From the NCBI GenBank assembly GCA_001443495.1, contig LDXR01000002.1:124001-188000 (forward strand): DNA of 64,000 nt. Direction: 5' to 3'. The DNA comes from a candidate division NC10 bacterium CSP1-5. GTDB taxonomy: Bacteria > Methylomirabilota > Methylomirabilia > Methylomirabilales > CSP1-5. Below are positions 26,533 to 35,065 of this stretch, in pieces; position 1 is the first letter of the stretch; every line of letters begins with the position of its first letter. The notes beneath the pieces were generated by a model. It made no database searches. It worked only from the letters and a program-made list of their open reading frames with translations, and had not been told where the DNA came from. The position numbers were made by a program, and so were the translations under genes.

Positions 26533-27465
26533 GTGACGCGACTACTCCTCTTTTCTGGCAATGCCAACCGGCAGTTGGCACAGGAGATCGCCGAGTATCT
26601 GGGTGTCTCCCCCGGTCTGGCCGAGGTGTCTCAGTTCTCTGATGGAGAGGTCTTCGTCCAGATCTCTGAGAATGTGCGGGGCGCCGATGTCTTTGTGATC
26701 CAGCCCACCTCCCCTCCCGTGAATCACCACCTGATGGAGCTGCTCATTATGATCGATGCGCTGCGCCGCGCCTCTGCTCACCGCATCACGGCCGTGATTC
26801 CCTATTACGGATACGCCAGGCAGGATCGCAAGGTCCAGCCCCGGGTCCCGATCTCGTCCAAGCTGGTGGCCGACCTCATCGCCGTGTCGGGGACCAATCG
26901 GGTTCTCACCATGGATCTCCACGCGGGGCAGATCCAGGGTTTTTTCAACATCCCGGTGGATCACCTCTTTGCGGCCCCGGTACTCCTCCGCTACTTCCAG
27001 GAGCGGGGCTGGCACGGGGTAGTGGTGGCTCCCGATGCCGGCGGCGTGGAGCGGGCGAGGGCCTTTGCGAAACGGTTGGGGGCCCCGCTGGCCTTCATCG
27101 ACAAGCGGCGGGAGGGCCCCAATGAGGCCAAGGTGATGCGCATTGTGGGAGAGGTGAAAGATCAGGATGTCATTATCGTGGACGATATCATCGATACGGC
27201 GGGAACCATCACACAGGCCGTGACGGCCCTCCGGGAGGAGGGGGCCCGCCGGATCTTCGCGAGCTGCACCCACCCGGTCCTGTCAGGACCGGCCATTGAG
27301 CGCATCGAGAACTCGCCCATCGAAGAGGTAGTGGTGACGAATACAATCCCTCTGGATGAGCGACGCTCGTCCAAGAAGCTGACCGTCCTCTCGGTCGCCC
27401 CCCTGTTGGGTGAGGCCATCGACCGGATCCACCGGGAGACGTCCGTCAGCTCGCTCTTCGTTTAA
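26533..27465 (+). CDS. prs: Ribose-phosphate pyrophosphokinase
   Basis: Makes PRPP from ribose 5-phosphate and ATP for nucleotide, His and Trp synthesis. 310 residues from the chosen start. Motifs: [20 protein letters not shown] at the N-terminus, [22 protein letters not shown], the divalent-metal site [24 protein letters not shown], and the PRPP loop [11 protein letters not shown]. The start chosen is the GTG at 26533, which has a perfect AAGGAGG (26521-26527) five bases upstream. An in-frame ATG at 26512 overlaps the tRNA-Gln CCA end and would put the SD inside the coding region. Confidence 0.95.
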   Translation: MTRLLLFSGNANRQLAQEIAEYLGVSPGLAEVSQFSDGEVFVQISENVRGADVFVIQPTSPPVNHHLMELLIMIDALRRASAHRITAVIPYYGYARQDRKVQPRVPISSKLVADLIAVSGTNRVLTMDLHAGQIQGFFNIPVDHLFAAPVLLRYFQERGWHGVVVAPDAGGVERARAFAKRLGAPLAFIDKRREGPNEAKVMRIVGEVKDQDVIIVDDIIDTAGTITQAVTALREEGARRIFASCTHPVLSGPAIERIENSPIEEVVVTNTIPLDERRSSKKLTVLSVAPLLGEAIDRIHRETSVSSLFV

Positions 27466-27540
27466 TCCGATGACCGACGACAGATGACCGACGTCCGAAT
27501 GCATCATGCGGTCATCGGTGATCGGTCGACGTGACTGAGG
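27466..27540 (+). repeat. Word-repeat spacer between prs and rplY
   Basis: The spacer contains GATGACCGAC twice and later GTCATCGGTGATCGGTCG, which is roughly its inverse complement, so the RNA could fold on itself. It belongs to a class of similar self-complementary spacers seen at several places in the window. Confidence 0.55.
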
Positions 27541-27548
27541 AGGCACGG

Positions 27549-28322
27549 ATGGAATTCGTCGATCTCAAGGTCGAACGACGGACCGGCACGGGAAAGAGCG
27601 TCGCGCGCAAGCTCCGTCAGGGGGGCCGGATCCCTGCCATCGTGTACGGGGAGGGAGAGCCGATCCCCGTCGCGGCAGATCCGAAGAGTCTGCTGAAGGC
27701 CCTCAGGACGGAAGCGGGCGAGAACGTCATCCTCAACCTCACGATCGTGGATACAGAGGAGGTCACCCGGAAAGCGATGGTGAAGGGGGTGCAGGTCCAC
27801 CCTGTGACCGGAATCGTGCTTCACGCGGATTTCCTGGCGATCTCTATGGAGCGGCCGATTGAGGTTGAGGTGCCGGTGGAGCTCGTGGGCGTGGCGAGAG
27901 GGGTCAAGGAGGAAGGGGGGATCGTCGAGCAGATCCTGCGGGAGCTCAAGGTGAAGTGTCTGCCCCGCGCCATCCCCGACGGGATCCAGCTCGATATCTC
28001 TACGCTGAATATAGGAGACGTCGTTCATGTCAAAGACCTGGCGATCCCGGGTGGGGTCGAGCTCTTGACCGACAGAGAGCAGGTGGTGGTGACGGTGGCG
28101 GCAGCGCCGGTGGAGGAGGTCGCCGTGCCCGCGGCTGTGGAGGTCGCACCCCCCGAGGCTGCCGAAGCCCCACCAAAGGAGGGAGCGGCAAAGGAGACTG
28201 CCAAGCCCGGTGCAGCCAAGGAGACTGCCAAGCCTGGTGCAGCCAAGGAGGCTGCCAAGCCCGGTGCCGCGGCGGAGGCTCCAAGGAAGCCGTCAGCCAA
28301 GGGACGACCCGAGAAGGAGTGA
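27549..28322 (+). CDS. rplY: 50S ribosomal protein L25 (TL5/CTC form)
   Basis: Binds 5S rRNA. 257 residues: an N-terminal L25 domain (EFVDLKVERRTGTGKSVARKLRQ, GRIPAIVYGEGE) and the C-terminal TL5-type beta domain (IEVEVPVELVGVARGVKEEGG, LPRAIPDGIQLDISTLNIGD). A low-complexity Ala/Lys/Pro tail follows, with three and a bit copies of a nine-residue repeat. The ATG at 27549 has GAGGAGG five bases upstream, preferred over the GTG at 27531. The pairing with pth downstream is common across bacteria. Confidence 0.95.
   Translation: MEFVDLKVERRTGTGKSVARKLRQGGRIPAIVYGEGEPIPVAADPKSLLKALRTEAGENVILNLTIVDTEEVTRKAMVKGVQVHPVTGIVLHADFLAISMERPIEVEVPVELVGVARGVKEEGGIVEQILRELKVKCLPRAIPDGIQLDISTLNIGDVVHVKDLAIPGGVELLTDREQVVVTVAAAPVEEVAVPAAVEVAPPEAAEAPPKEGAAKETAKPGAAKETAKPGAAKEAAKPGAAAEAPRKPSAKGRPEKE
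28182..28271 (+). repeat. 27-base tandem repeat in the L25 tail
   Basis: Three 27-base units (28182-28208, 28209-28235, 28236-28262) plus a partial fourth encode GAAKETAKP-type nonapeptides. Units 2 and 3 differ from unit 1 at only a few bases. Confidence 0.85.
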
Positions 28323-28331
28323 AGGTAGGCA

Positions 28332-28964
28332 TTGTGGCTCATCGTCGGCCTGGGAAACCCGGGACCCGAATACGCTCGAAGCCGTCACAACGTGGGCTTC
28401 GTGGTCCTGGACGAGCTGGCGCGGCGGTGGAACCGACCGATGACCCGTCGCCGTTGGGAGAGTCTGTACGCGGAGGAGACGCGGCGAGATGAACCGATCG
28501 CCCTCATCAAGCCCCTCTCCTTCATGAATGAGAGCGGCAGACCGGTCAAGGCGTGGCTGGAAGGGACGTCGGTCCCTCCAGAGAGGCTCGTGGTGATTCA
28601 CGACGATCTCGATCTCGCCTTTGGGCGGATCAAGGTCGTGGCCAAGGGAGGACACGGCGGGCACCGCGGGGTCCGTTTCATCCAGCAGGCCATCGAGACG
28701 ATGGGCTTCCCCCGGGTGCGCGTAGGCATTGGTCGGCCAGAGGTGGGGGATGAGGTGACATTCGTCCTGCACCCCTTTGATGAGGCCGAGGCTTGCCTCC
28801 TCCCCGACCTCATCAGCCGCGCAGCCGACGCCGTCGAGGAGATTGTCGAGCGGGGTGTGGCATCGGCCATGAATCGGTTTAACGTCTGGAAGCAGTCCGG
28901 GGCCTGTGGTGAGCCTGCCGAAACCACGGGGGAGGAGGTGGACGGGTGCCAGAGTACGAGGTGA
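28332..28964 (+). CDS. pth: Peptidyl-tRNA hydrolase
   Basis: Releases peptides from stalled peptidyl-tRNA. 210 residues. Motifs: WLIVGLGNPGPEYARSRHNVGF with the catalytic His, KPLSFMNESG with the substrate-binding Asn, IHDDLDLAFGRIKV with the catalytic Asp, and GGHGGHRGVRFI. The start is TTG at 28332, since no ATG or GTG in frame precedes the conserved WLIVGLGNPG; AAGGTAGG lies just upstream. The C-terminal 25 residues are poorly conserved and overlap rpsF by 19 bases. Confidence 0.95.
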   Translation: MWLIVGLGNPGPEYARSRHNVGFVVLDELARRWNRPMTRRRWESLYAEETRRDEPIALIKPLSFMNESGRPVKAWLEGTSVPPERLVVIHDDLDLAFGRIKVVAKGGHGGHRGVRFIQQAIETMGFPRVRVGIGRPEVGDEVTFVLHPFDEAEACLLPDLISRAADAVEEIVERGVASAMNRFNVWKQSGACGEPAETTGEEVDGCQSTR

Positions 28965-29293
28965 TCGTCATCTACGAGGCGGGATTGACGGAGGAGGCGC
29001 TCGAGGCCCAGGTGGAGTCGTTTCGGGGATTCCTCGAACGGGAACGGGCCGAGCTGCTCGAGGTCCAGAAGTGGGGGAGACGCCGCCTGGCGTTCGAGAT
29101 CAAGAAAAAGCGGGAGGGCTCCTACGTCCTCTTCCGGGTCAAGAGCAAGCCCACCTTCCCTCAGGCCGTGGACCGGCACCTCAAATTCGCCGAGGTCGTT
29201 CTCCGGTATCTGGCGGTCAGGGTCGAGCGGGCCGCACGCGCGAAGGCAGCCACGGGAGCCGCAGCCAGTGGAGCGGAACGGGAGGGATCGTAA
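28946..29293 (+). CDS. rpsF: 30S ribosomal protein S6
   Basis: Binds 16S rRNA of the platform together with S18. 115 residues; PEYEVIVIYEAGLTEEALEAQ start, KWGRRRLAFEIKKKREGSYVL core, and an Ala-rich tail. The start is GTG at 28946, five bases after GGAGGAGGTG, inside the end of pth. It heads the rpsF-ssb-rpsR-rplI set, the usual bacterial arrangement. Confidence 0.95.
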   Translation: MPEYEVIVIYEAGLTEEALEAQVESFRGFLERERAELLEVQKWGRRRLAFEIKKKREGSYVLFRVKSKPTFPQAVDRHLKFAEVVLRYLAVRVERAARAKAATGAAASGAEREGS

Positions 29294-29296
29294 GGC

Positions 29297-29683
29297 ATGG
29301 CGAACTTCAACAGGGTCATCCTTGTCGGAAATCTGACCCGAGACCCGGAGCTCCGGTACACGCCAAGCGGGGCACCGGTCTGCAGCTTTGATCTGGCCGT
29401 CAATCGGAGCTATACCACGCAGGCGGGAGAGCGTCGGGATGAGGTGTGCTACATCACCATCGTCTCCTGGGGGAAGCAAGCCGAGACGTGCAAAGAGTAT
29501 TTGAAAAAAGGGAGAGCGGCCTTGATCGAGGGGCGCCTGACCCAGCGCTCGTGGGAGACGCCCGAAGGGCAGAAGCGGTCGAAGCACGAAGTGGTGGCAG
29601 ACCGCGTCCAGTTCCTCGGGGGGCGCAGAGGCGGGGAGGAAGAGGCGGCGCCGGCCCCTGCAGAGGACGAGCCTCCTTTCTAG
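29297..29683 (+). CDS. ssb: Single-stranded DNA-binding protein
   Basis: Coats single-stranded DNA in replication and repair. 128 residues: an OB fold beginning ANFNRVILVGNLTRDPELRYTPSG, with SFDLAVNRSY, then FL-less linker of about 15 residues and an acidic tip EDEPPF, a slightly altered form of the DDDIPF tail that recruits partner proteins. The linker is short compared with the ~170-residue enterobacterial form. Placed between the genes for S6 and S18 as in many bacteria. Confidence 0.95.
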   Translation: MANFNRVILVGNLTRDPELRYTPSGAPVCSFDLAVNRSYTTQAGERRDEVCYITIVSWGKQAETCKEYLKKGRAALIEGRLTQRSWETPEGQKRSKHEVVADRVQFLGGRRGGEEEAAPAPAEDEPPF

Positions 29684-29830
29684 TGCCGTTCCAACTTGGT
29701 GAGCCGCATGTGACCAGCCTGCTTGCTGCGACGGTTGTGGGCGGGTGCGGCAAGGGAGTTGAAGCAAGTTGAAACAAAGAGTTGGAACGGTACGTGAGTC
29801 CACGATCGGGCCGAACATGGGGAGAGACCA
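29684..29830 (+). other. Structured 147-base spacer before rpsR
   Basis: An 11-base perfect inverted repeat, CCGTTCCAACT (29686-29696) and AGTTGGAACGG (29780-29790), encloses 83 bases that hold further complementary words (CAACTTG and CAAGTTG). All other joints in this operon are under 20 bases. It could be a cis element for S6/S18 autoregulation, or an RNA of its own; no known motif is recognised. Confidence 0.45.
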
Positions 29831-30073
29831 ATGACGGTGGTCAAGCGACGGAAGAGCTATCGTCGGCAGAAGGTCTGCAAGTTCTGCGTGGACAAGGTGG
29901 AGCAGGTTGACTACAAGGATGTCCGACGTCTCCGGAGCTTCGTGACGGAGCGTGGGAGGATCCTGCCGCGGCGGATCTCGGGCACCTGCGCCCCCCACCA
30001 GCGGCAGCTCACGATGGCCGTCAAGCGCGCCCGCAACATCGCCCTGCTCCCGTTCGTGGCCGATATCAGTTAG
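29831..30073 (+). CDS. rpsR: 30S ribosomal protein S18, zinc-binding form
   Basis: Partner of S6 in the 30S platform. 80 residues. The sequence keeps a CKFC pair near residues 17-20 and CAPH near 53-56, the likely zinc ligands of the Cys-containing S18 type. The core [21 protein letters not shown] is conserved. GGGGAGAGACC precedes the ATG. Confidence 0.95.
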   Translation: MTVVKRRKSYRRQKVCKFCVDKVEQVDYKDVRRLRSFVTERGRILPRRISGTCAPHQRQLTMAVKRARNIALLPFVADIS

Positions 30074-30083
30074 GGGGATACCC

Positions 30084-30545
30084 ATGAAGGTGATCCTGAC
30101 TCAAGCGGTTCCCCATCTGGGTCAGGCGGGGGACCAGGTGGATGTGGCCAGGGGCTATGCCCGGAACTATCTCATCCCAAGGAAGCTCGCTGTGGAGGCG
30201 ACCGCGACGCACCTCCGCTCCCTCCAACAGCTCAAGGCCCAGGGGAGACAGCGGGAGGAGCGGCTCAGCCAAGAGGCCGACAGCGTCGCGGAAAGGCTCC
30301 GGAGTCTCATCCTGACCTTCGCCCGGGCGGCGGGGGATCAGGATCGTCTCTTCGGGTCCGTGACCAGTAGCGATATTGCCGAGGCGCTTGCCGAGCAGGG
30401 GATCCGTCTTGACCGCAAGAAGATCGTGCTGGAGGAACCGATCAAGGCCGTGGGGAGGCATGCCGTGCCTGTACGACTCCACCGGGACACCGTGGCCTCA
30501 ATCCAGGTTCAGGTCGTGAGTGAGTCTGGTTCGGTGGTCTTCTAG
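30084..30545 (+). CDS. rplI: 50S ribosomal protein L9
   Basis: Two-domain stalk-side protein that helps maintain reading frame. 153 residues: MKVILTQAVPHLGQAGDQVD with the GYARNYLIPRKLAVEAT rRNA-binding motif, a long connecting helix, and the C-terminal domain (RLFGSVTSSDIAEAL, GRHAVPVRLH). Start at the ATG after TAGGGGGATACCC. Followed 13 bases later by dnaB. Confidence 0.95.
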   Translation: MKVILTQAVPHLGQAGDQVDVARGYARNYLIPRKLAVEATATHLRSLQQLKAQGRQREERLSQEADSVAERLRSLILTFARAAGDQDRLFGSVTSSDIAEALAEQGIRLDRKKIVLEEPIKAVGRHAVPVRLHRDTVASIQVQVVSESGSVVF

Positions 30546-30558
30546 AGGGGCCGCCAGC

Positions 30559-31941
30559 GTGGCTCAACGTTCTCCAAAGACCACTTTTGAGAGGGTCCCA
30601 CCTCAGAACGTCGAGGCGGAGGCTGCCGTCCTCGGGGCGATCCTCCTGGATCGGGATGCACTGGTCAAGGCGTTTGAGGTCCTTCACCCGGGGCATTTCT
30701 ACCGAGAGGCCCACCAGAGGATCTTCACCGCCTGCCAGGAGCTCTTCGAGCGGAACGAGCCGGTCGACCTTATCACCCTCGCCAATGAACTGACGCGCCG
30801 TCAGCAGCTTGAGCCGATGGGCGGCAATCCATATCTCGCCTCGTTGGCCGAGGCGGTTCCGACGGCTGCCAACGTTCTGTATCACGCGTCGATCGTGAGG
30901 GGAAAGGCCCTCCTCCGCGAGCTGATCGGCACGTGCACGTCGATCATCTCCTCCTGCTACGAAGAGACGGAGCCGACGGAGACGGTGCTGGACCGGGCAG
31001 AAACCCGAGTCTTTGACGTCTCCAAGGATCGGATCCGCCCCTCGTTCCGGCCCATTAAGTCTCTCCTCAAGTCTGCCTTCGAGGATATCGAGCGACTGTA
31101 CAGCCGGAAAGGCCATGTCACCGGAGTCCCGACAGGGTTTACACTCCTCGATGATCTGACCGGGGGTCTCCAGCATTCAGACCTGATCATCATTGCGGGA
31201 CGGCCCTCCATGGGGAAGACCAGTTTCGCCCTGGGTATGGCGATGCACGCCGCCATGGAGGAGAGGGTTTCGACCGGAATCTTCAGCCTTGAGATGTCCA
31301 TGAGTCACGTGGTGCAACGCATGCTCTGTTCTGAGGCGAGGGTCGAGGCCTATCGCCTCCGGACCGGCCGCCTCGGCGATCGAGATTGGCCAAAGCTGAC
31401 CACCGCCGCAGGGCGGCTCTCGGAGGCTCCCATTCATATCGATGATACGCCCAGCATGAATGTCCTGGAGTTGCGAGCCAAGGCCCGCCGGGTCAAGGCC
31501 GAGCACGGCACTGGTCTCCTGGTCATCGACTATCTGCAGCTGCTCAAGGGGGGAGGGCGATTCGAGAGTCGGCAGCAGGAAATGACCGAGATCTGCCGGT
31601 CCCTCAAGTCGTTGGCGAAGGAGCTCGAGATCCCCATTGTGGCCCTGTCGCAGCTTTCTCGGGCTGTCGAAGCCCGAGAAGATAAAAAGCCACAGCTGGC
31701 TGATCTGCGCGAGTCAGGAGCCATTGAACAGGACGCGGACCTGGTGGCTTTCATCTACCGGCCGGGCTACTACAAGGCTCTCAAGAGTCCCGAGGCTGAG
31801 GAGAATTACGAGGCGGAGCTCATTGTCGCGAAACAGCGGAACGGGCCCACCGACACGGTTCCGCTTATCTTCCGGCGGGAATACATGCGGTTCGAGAATG
31901 CAGAGAAGGCCCGGACCCCTCCCGTTGATCATGCCCGTTAG
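30559..31941 (+). CDS. dnaB: Replicative DNA helicase
   Basis: Hexameric helicase at the replication fork. 460 residues. N-terminal domain begins VPPQNVEAEAAVLGAILLD; RecA-type C-terminal domain has Walker A GRPSMGKTSFALGMA, the LEMS motif FSLEMSMSHVVQRML, Walker B LLVIDYLQLL, and LSQLSRAVEAREDKKPQLADLRESGAIEQDAD with the arginine finger region. No intein interrupts it. The start chosen is GTG at 30559, eight bases after AGAGGGG; an earlier GTG at 30520 would overlap rplI. Confidence 0.95.
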   Translation: MAQRSPKTTFERVPPQNVEAEAAVLGAILLDRDALVKAFEVLHPGHFYREAHQRIFTACQELFERNEPVDLITLANELTRRQQLEPMGGNPYLASLAEAVPTAANVLYHASIVRGKALLRELIGTCTSIISSCYEETEPTETVLDRAETRVFDVSKDRIRPSFRPIKSLLKSAFEDIERLYSRKGHVTGVPTGFTLLDDLTGGLQHSDLIIIAGRPSMGKTSFALGMAMHAAMEERVSTGIFSLEMSMSHVVQRMLCSEARVEAYRLRTGRLGDRDWPKLTTAAGRLSEAPIHIDDTPSMNVLELRAKARRVKAEHGTGLLVIDYLQLLKGGGRFESRQQEMTEICRSLKSLAKELEIPIVALSQLSRAVEAREDKKPQLADLRESGAIEQDADLVAFIYRPGYYKALKSPEAEENYEAELIVAKQRNGPTDTVPLIFRREYMRFENAEKARTPPVDHAR

Positions 31942-32020
31942 CTGAGTCATTCGCCCTTCCCTGGGGCCTCCGCGAGGTGCGACCAACGACACGCGGGTGG
32001 GTCGCCACTCACAGACCGAT

Positions 32021-33379
32021 ATGGCGAGGATCAGGACCCATTTCGAGTGTCAGCAGTGCGGGTATCAGGCTCCCCGATGGATGGGGCGCTGCCCGGAGTG
32101 CGGGAACTGGGGGAGTCTGGTGGAGGAGCGCCCGACTGCCGGCGGGGGGCGGGGCGCGGGAGTCCGGGGTCCGTCGGCCTCTCCTGTGCCGGTCACCGAG
32201 GTCGAAGGACCCGCGCTCGCCCGGATCCCCACCGGCTTCCCAGAGGTGGACCGAACGTTGGGCGGGGGAGTGGTCCCCGGCTCGGTGGTCCTTATCGGTG
32301 GTGACCCCGGTATCGGCAAGTCGACGTTACTGCTCCAGGTCGCGGCACGCCTCGCCAGCCAGGGCCGCAAGGTCCTCTATGTTTCGGGGGAGGAGTCGAC
32401 CGAGCAGATCCGCGTCCGTGCGGAGCGGATCGACGCCATGTCCCCCCATCTGTATCTCGCCGCCGAGACGCTCCTAGAGGCGATCATCGAGCACGGGGAG
32501 CGTATGAGGCCGGATCTCTTGATCCTGGATTCCATCCAGACGACCTCTGCGGGAGCGCTCGAGTCACCTCCGGGAAGCATCAGCCAGGTCCGCGAGGTGG
32601 CAAGCCGCCTCCTCACCCTGAGCAAAGAGCGGGCGATCAGCACGTGCCTCATCGGCCACGTGACCAAGGAGGGATCCTTCGCAGGCCCCAAGGCCTTGGA
32701 GCACATCGTCGATACCGTGATCTATTTTGAAGGGGAGCAGCAACACGCGTATCGGATCCTCCGGGTCACCAAGAACCGGTTCGGTTCCACCCACGAGATC
32801 GGCATCTTCGAGATGACCGAGGCGGGACTCAAGGAGGTGGACAACCCCTCCCGGATCTTCTTAGCGGAGCGGTCTCAGGGGGTCACCGGCTCGGCGGTCG
32901 TCGTGACCATGGAGGGGACTCGCCCGCTGCTGGTGGAGATTCAGGCCCTGATAGCCCCGACCCATGCCAGCTTCCCGCGCCGGGTGGTGACGGGGGCGGA
33001 TCTCAACCGGGTGGCGATTCTGTTGGCGGTCCTGGAGAAACGGGTGGGGATGCCCCTGTCCGCCTGTGATGTCTTCGTCAATGTCGCAGGCGGGGTACGG
33101 ATCACCGAGCCGGCGGCCGACCTGGGGATCGTAGCCGCGGTGGCCAGCAGCCTCCGCAATGCTCCCCTGGACCCTCGCATGGTCTGCTTTGGAGAGGTCG
33201 GATTGACCGGAGAGATCCGGGCGGTTCGGCACGCCGCCCCAAGACTCCACGAGGCCCGGCAATTCGGCTTTGCGCGGTGCATCCTCCCCGAGACGAACGA
33301 GGGGAAACCGCGCGAGGCAGGAATAGAGGCCATCGGCCTGCGCACGGTGGACGCCATGATGCATGTGCTCTTCCCGTGA
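32021..33379 (+). CDS. radA: DNA repair protein RadA/Sms
   Basis: RecA-like helicase that processes recombination intermediates. 452 residues: N-terminal zinc finger with Cys10, Cys13, Cys24 and Cys27; Walker A GGDPGIGKSTLLLQ; Walker B LLILDSIQTT; the RadA-specific KNRFGST motif; and a Lon-protease-like C-terminal domain (VFVNVAGGVRITEPAADL, GEVGLTGEIRAV). Start at ATG 32021, which gives the normal N-terminus MARIRTHFECQQCG. A 79-base spacer separates it from dnaB. Confidence 0.95.
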   Translation: MARIRTHFECQQCGYQAPRWMGRCPECGNWGSLVEERPTAGGGRGAGVRGPSASPVPVTEVEGPALARIPTGFPEVDRTLGGGVVPGSVVLIGGDPGIGKSTLLLQVAARLASQGRKVLYVSGEESTEQIRVRAERIDAMSPHLYLAAETLLEAIIEHGERMRPDLLILDSIQTTSAGALESPPGSISQVREVASRLLTLSKERAISTCLIGHVTKEGSFAGPKALEHIVDTVIYFEGEQQHAYRILRVTKNRFGSTHEIGIFEMTEAGLKEVDNPSRIFLAERSQGVTGSAVVVTMEGTRPLLVEIQALIAPTHASFPRRVVTGADLNRVAILLAVLEKRVGMPLSACDVFVNVAGGVRITEPAADLGIVAAVASSLRNAPLDPRMVCFGEVGLTGEIRAVRHAAPRLHEARQFGFARCILPETNEGKPREAGIEAIGLRTVDAMMHVLFP

Positions 33380-33394
33380 TGCCCAAAGAAGATT

Positions 33395-33423
33395 TTGACT
33401 GATCGCAAGATTTCTAGTATGAT
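33395..33423 (+). promoter_or_regulatory. carD promoter TTGACT-N17-TATGAT
   Basis: Near-consensus sigma70-type elements: -35 at 33395-33400 (5/6), -10 at 33418-33423 (5/6), optimal 17-base spacer. Transcription should start near 33430, right before the SD GAGAGGA at 33431, so the leader would be only about 13 bases. It starts 15 bases after the radA stop. Confidence 0.75.
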
Positions 33424-33442
33424 GCAACATGAGAGGATCACG

Positions 33443-33934
33443 ATGCCGCATATATTCCGTGTCGGCAAGAAGGTGGTGTATCCTGCCCATGGTGTGGCCC
33501 TGATCGAGGCCATCGAGGAGAAGGTGGTCTCAGGGTGTCGGCAGTCGTTTTATATCTTGCGGGTCTTAGGCAACGATACCACCATCATGATCCCGACCCA
33601 CAATGCCACGCGGGTCGGCCTCCGCGATGTGATCGGTCCTTCGGAGATTCCCCGGGTCATGGAGATCCTCCGGCGGAAGGATGTCGAGATCTCGCCCAAC
33701 TGGAACCGACGGTTCAAGGATAACTGGGAGCGGATCAAGTCGGGGTCCCTGTACGAGATGGCGTTGGTCCTTCGGAAACTGGTCGTCCTCCGGAAGGAGC
33801 GGCATCTGTCCTTCGGTGAGAAGAAGATGCTCGAAAACGTTCGGCAGCTCATTGTGAGCGAGATCGCCATCGCGGCGGGGATTGACCCTCGGGAGGCGGA
33901 CGGGATGGTCGAGAAGACCATTGCCACGGCATGA
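33443..33934 (+). CDS. carD: CarD/CdnL-type RNA polymerase-binding regulator
   Basis: Binds the RNA polymerase beta lobe and stabilises open complexes, often at rRNA promoters. 163 residues. The N-terminal Tudor-like domain reads FRVGKKVVYPAHGVALIEAIEEK and FYILRVLGNDTTIMIPTHNATRVGLRDV; the C-terminal part is helical (WNRRFKDNWERIKSGSLYEMALVLRKLV, KKMLENVRQLIVSEIAIA). ATG at 33443 follows GAGAGGA by five bases; earlier in-frame starts fall inside the promoter. Together with ispD downstream this matches the common carD-PIN/TRAM-ispD-ispF arrangement. Confidence 0.95.
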   Translation: MPHIFRVGKKVVYPAHGVALIEAIEEKVVSGCRQSFYILRVLGNDTTIMIPTHNATRVGLRDVIGPSEIPRVMEILRRKDVEISPNWNRRFKDNWERIKSGSLYEMALVLRKLVVLRKERHLSFGEKKMLENVRQLIVSEIAIAAGIDPREADGMVEKTIATA

Positions 33935-33978
33935 GAGTCGGGTGGGGGAGGTGGTGACTTCACGGGAGGTGAACGGTG

Positions 33979-34992
33979 ATGTCAGGACTGATAGTCCGAG
34001 GGCTCTTTGTGGTCCTCTGCGGTCTCGTCGGGGGTGCGGCGGGGTCGGCCTTCGGATCCGAGAGCCCGTATACGTTCGTGGGTCTGGCCGCAGGGCTGGC
34101 TGCGGGGCTGGGCACACTCCTGGTGGAGCGGGTGCTGAGACGGGTCCAGGGTAGAGTCCTCATCAGTGGTCTTGTTGGTCTCGTTATCGGACTCCTTCTT
34201 GCCCGGTTCCTCCTTGACAGCGTGGCGATATTCTTAGAACCCTCCCCTCAGGCGGTCCGCATCTCTGTGGCGCTTCTCGTCATGGTTGCCGCGGGGTACA
34301 TCGCCACCGCGGTGGCGGTGGAGAAGGGGCGGGGACTCAGCGTCCTCAACCTGGTCCGGGCGGTGAAGGAGCAGCCCGGCGTTGAACGGAATAAGATCCT
34401 GGACACCTCGGTCATCATCGACGGTCGGATCGCCGACATCTGCGAGACGGGCTTTATCGAAGGGACGCTGATTATCCCCCAGTTCGTCCTCCGGGAGCTC
34501 CAACACATCGCGGACTCGTCGGATCCGATCAAGCGAAATCGGGGACGGCGGGGGCTGGACATCCTGCAGAAGATCCAGAAGAATCCCAACGTGCAGGTGA
34601 GGATCCACGACATGGATTTCCCGGATATCCGGGACGTCGATGGAAAGCTGGTGGCGATGGCCAAGGCGTTAACAGCCAAGGTGGTCACCAACGACTTCAA
34701 CCTGAATAAGGTGGCTGAACTCTATGGGGTGCCGGTGCTGAATATCAACGAGCTGACGAACGCCCTGCGACCGGTGGTCCTTCCCGGAGAGGAGATTCGC
34801 GTCTACGTCCTCAAGGAGGGGAAGGAGTATAACCAGGGGGTGGCCTATCTGGATGACGGAACCATGGTCGTCATCGACAGTGGCCGCCGACACATCGGGC
34901 AGACCATTGATGTGTGTGTGACCTCGGTGCTCCAAACGACGGCCGGGCGCATGATCTTTTCCCGGCTCAAGGAAGAGGCCGAAGTCGCGTGA
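33979..34992 (+). CDS. PIN-TRAM domain membrane protein (YacL-like)
   Basis: Protein of 337 residues with four predicted transmembrane helices in the first ~115 residues ([68 protein letters not shown]). A PIN nuclease domain follows ([52 protein letters not shown], which contain the acidic metal ligands). A C-terminal TRAM domain ([28 protein letters not shown]) completes it. Probably a membrane-tethered RNase; the target is unknown. The ATG at 33979 lies seven bases after GGGAGGTG; GTG at 33976 is an alternative. Confidence 0.9.
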   Translation: MSGLIVRGLFVVLCGLVGGAAGSAFGSESPYTFVGLAAGLAAGLGTLLVERVLRRVQGRVLISGLVGLVIGLLLARFLLDSVAIFLEPSPQAVRISVALLVMVAAGYIATAVAVEKGRGLSVLNLVRAVKEQPGVERNKILDTSVIIDGRIADICETGFIEGTLIIPQFVLRELQHIADSSDPIKRNRGRRGLDILQKIQKNPNVQVRIHDMDFPDIRDVDGKLVAMAKALTAKVVTNDFNLNKVAELYGVPVLNINELTNALRPVVLPGEEIRVYVLKEGKEYNQGVAYLDDGTMVVIDSGRRHIGQTIDVCVTSVLQTTAGRMIFSRLKEEAEVA

Positions 34993-35065
34993 GGTCCGCC
35001 TGCAGCCATCCGCTGTCTGCGATCGGCACGGGCCCGGATGGTCCCGACGGTGGGTTGCTGAGCGT

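Noticed and set aside
28182-28271. CRISPR-like tandem repeat
   Set aside because: Units are 27 bases with no spacers and encode the Ala/Lys/Pro tail of L25.
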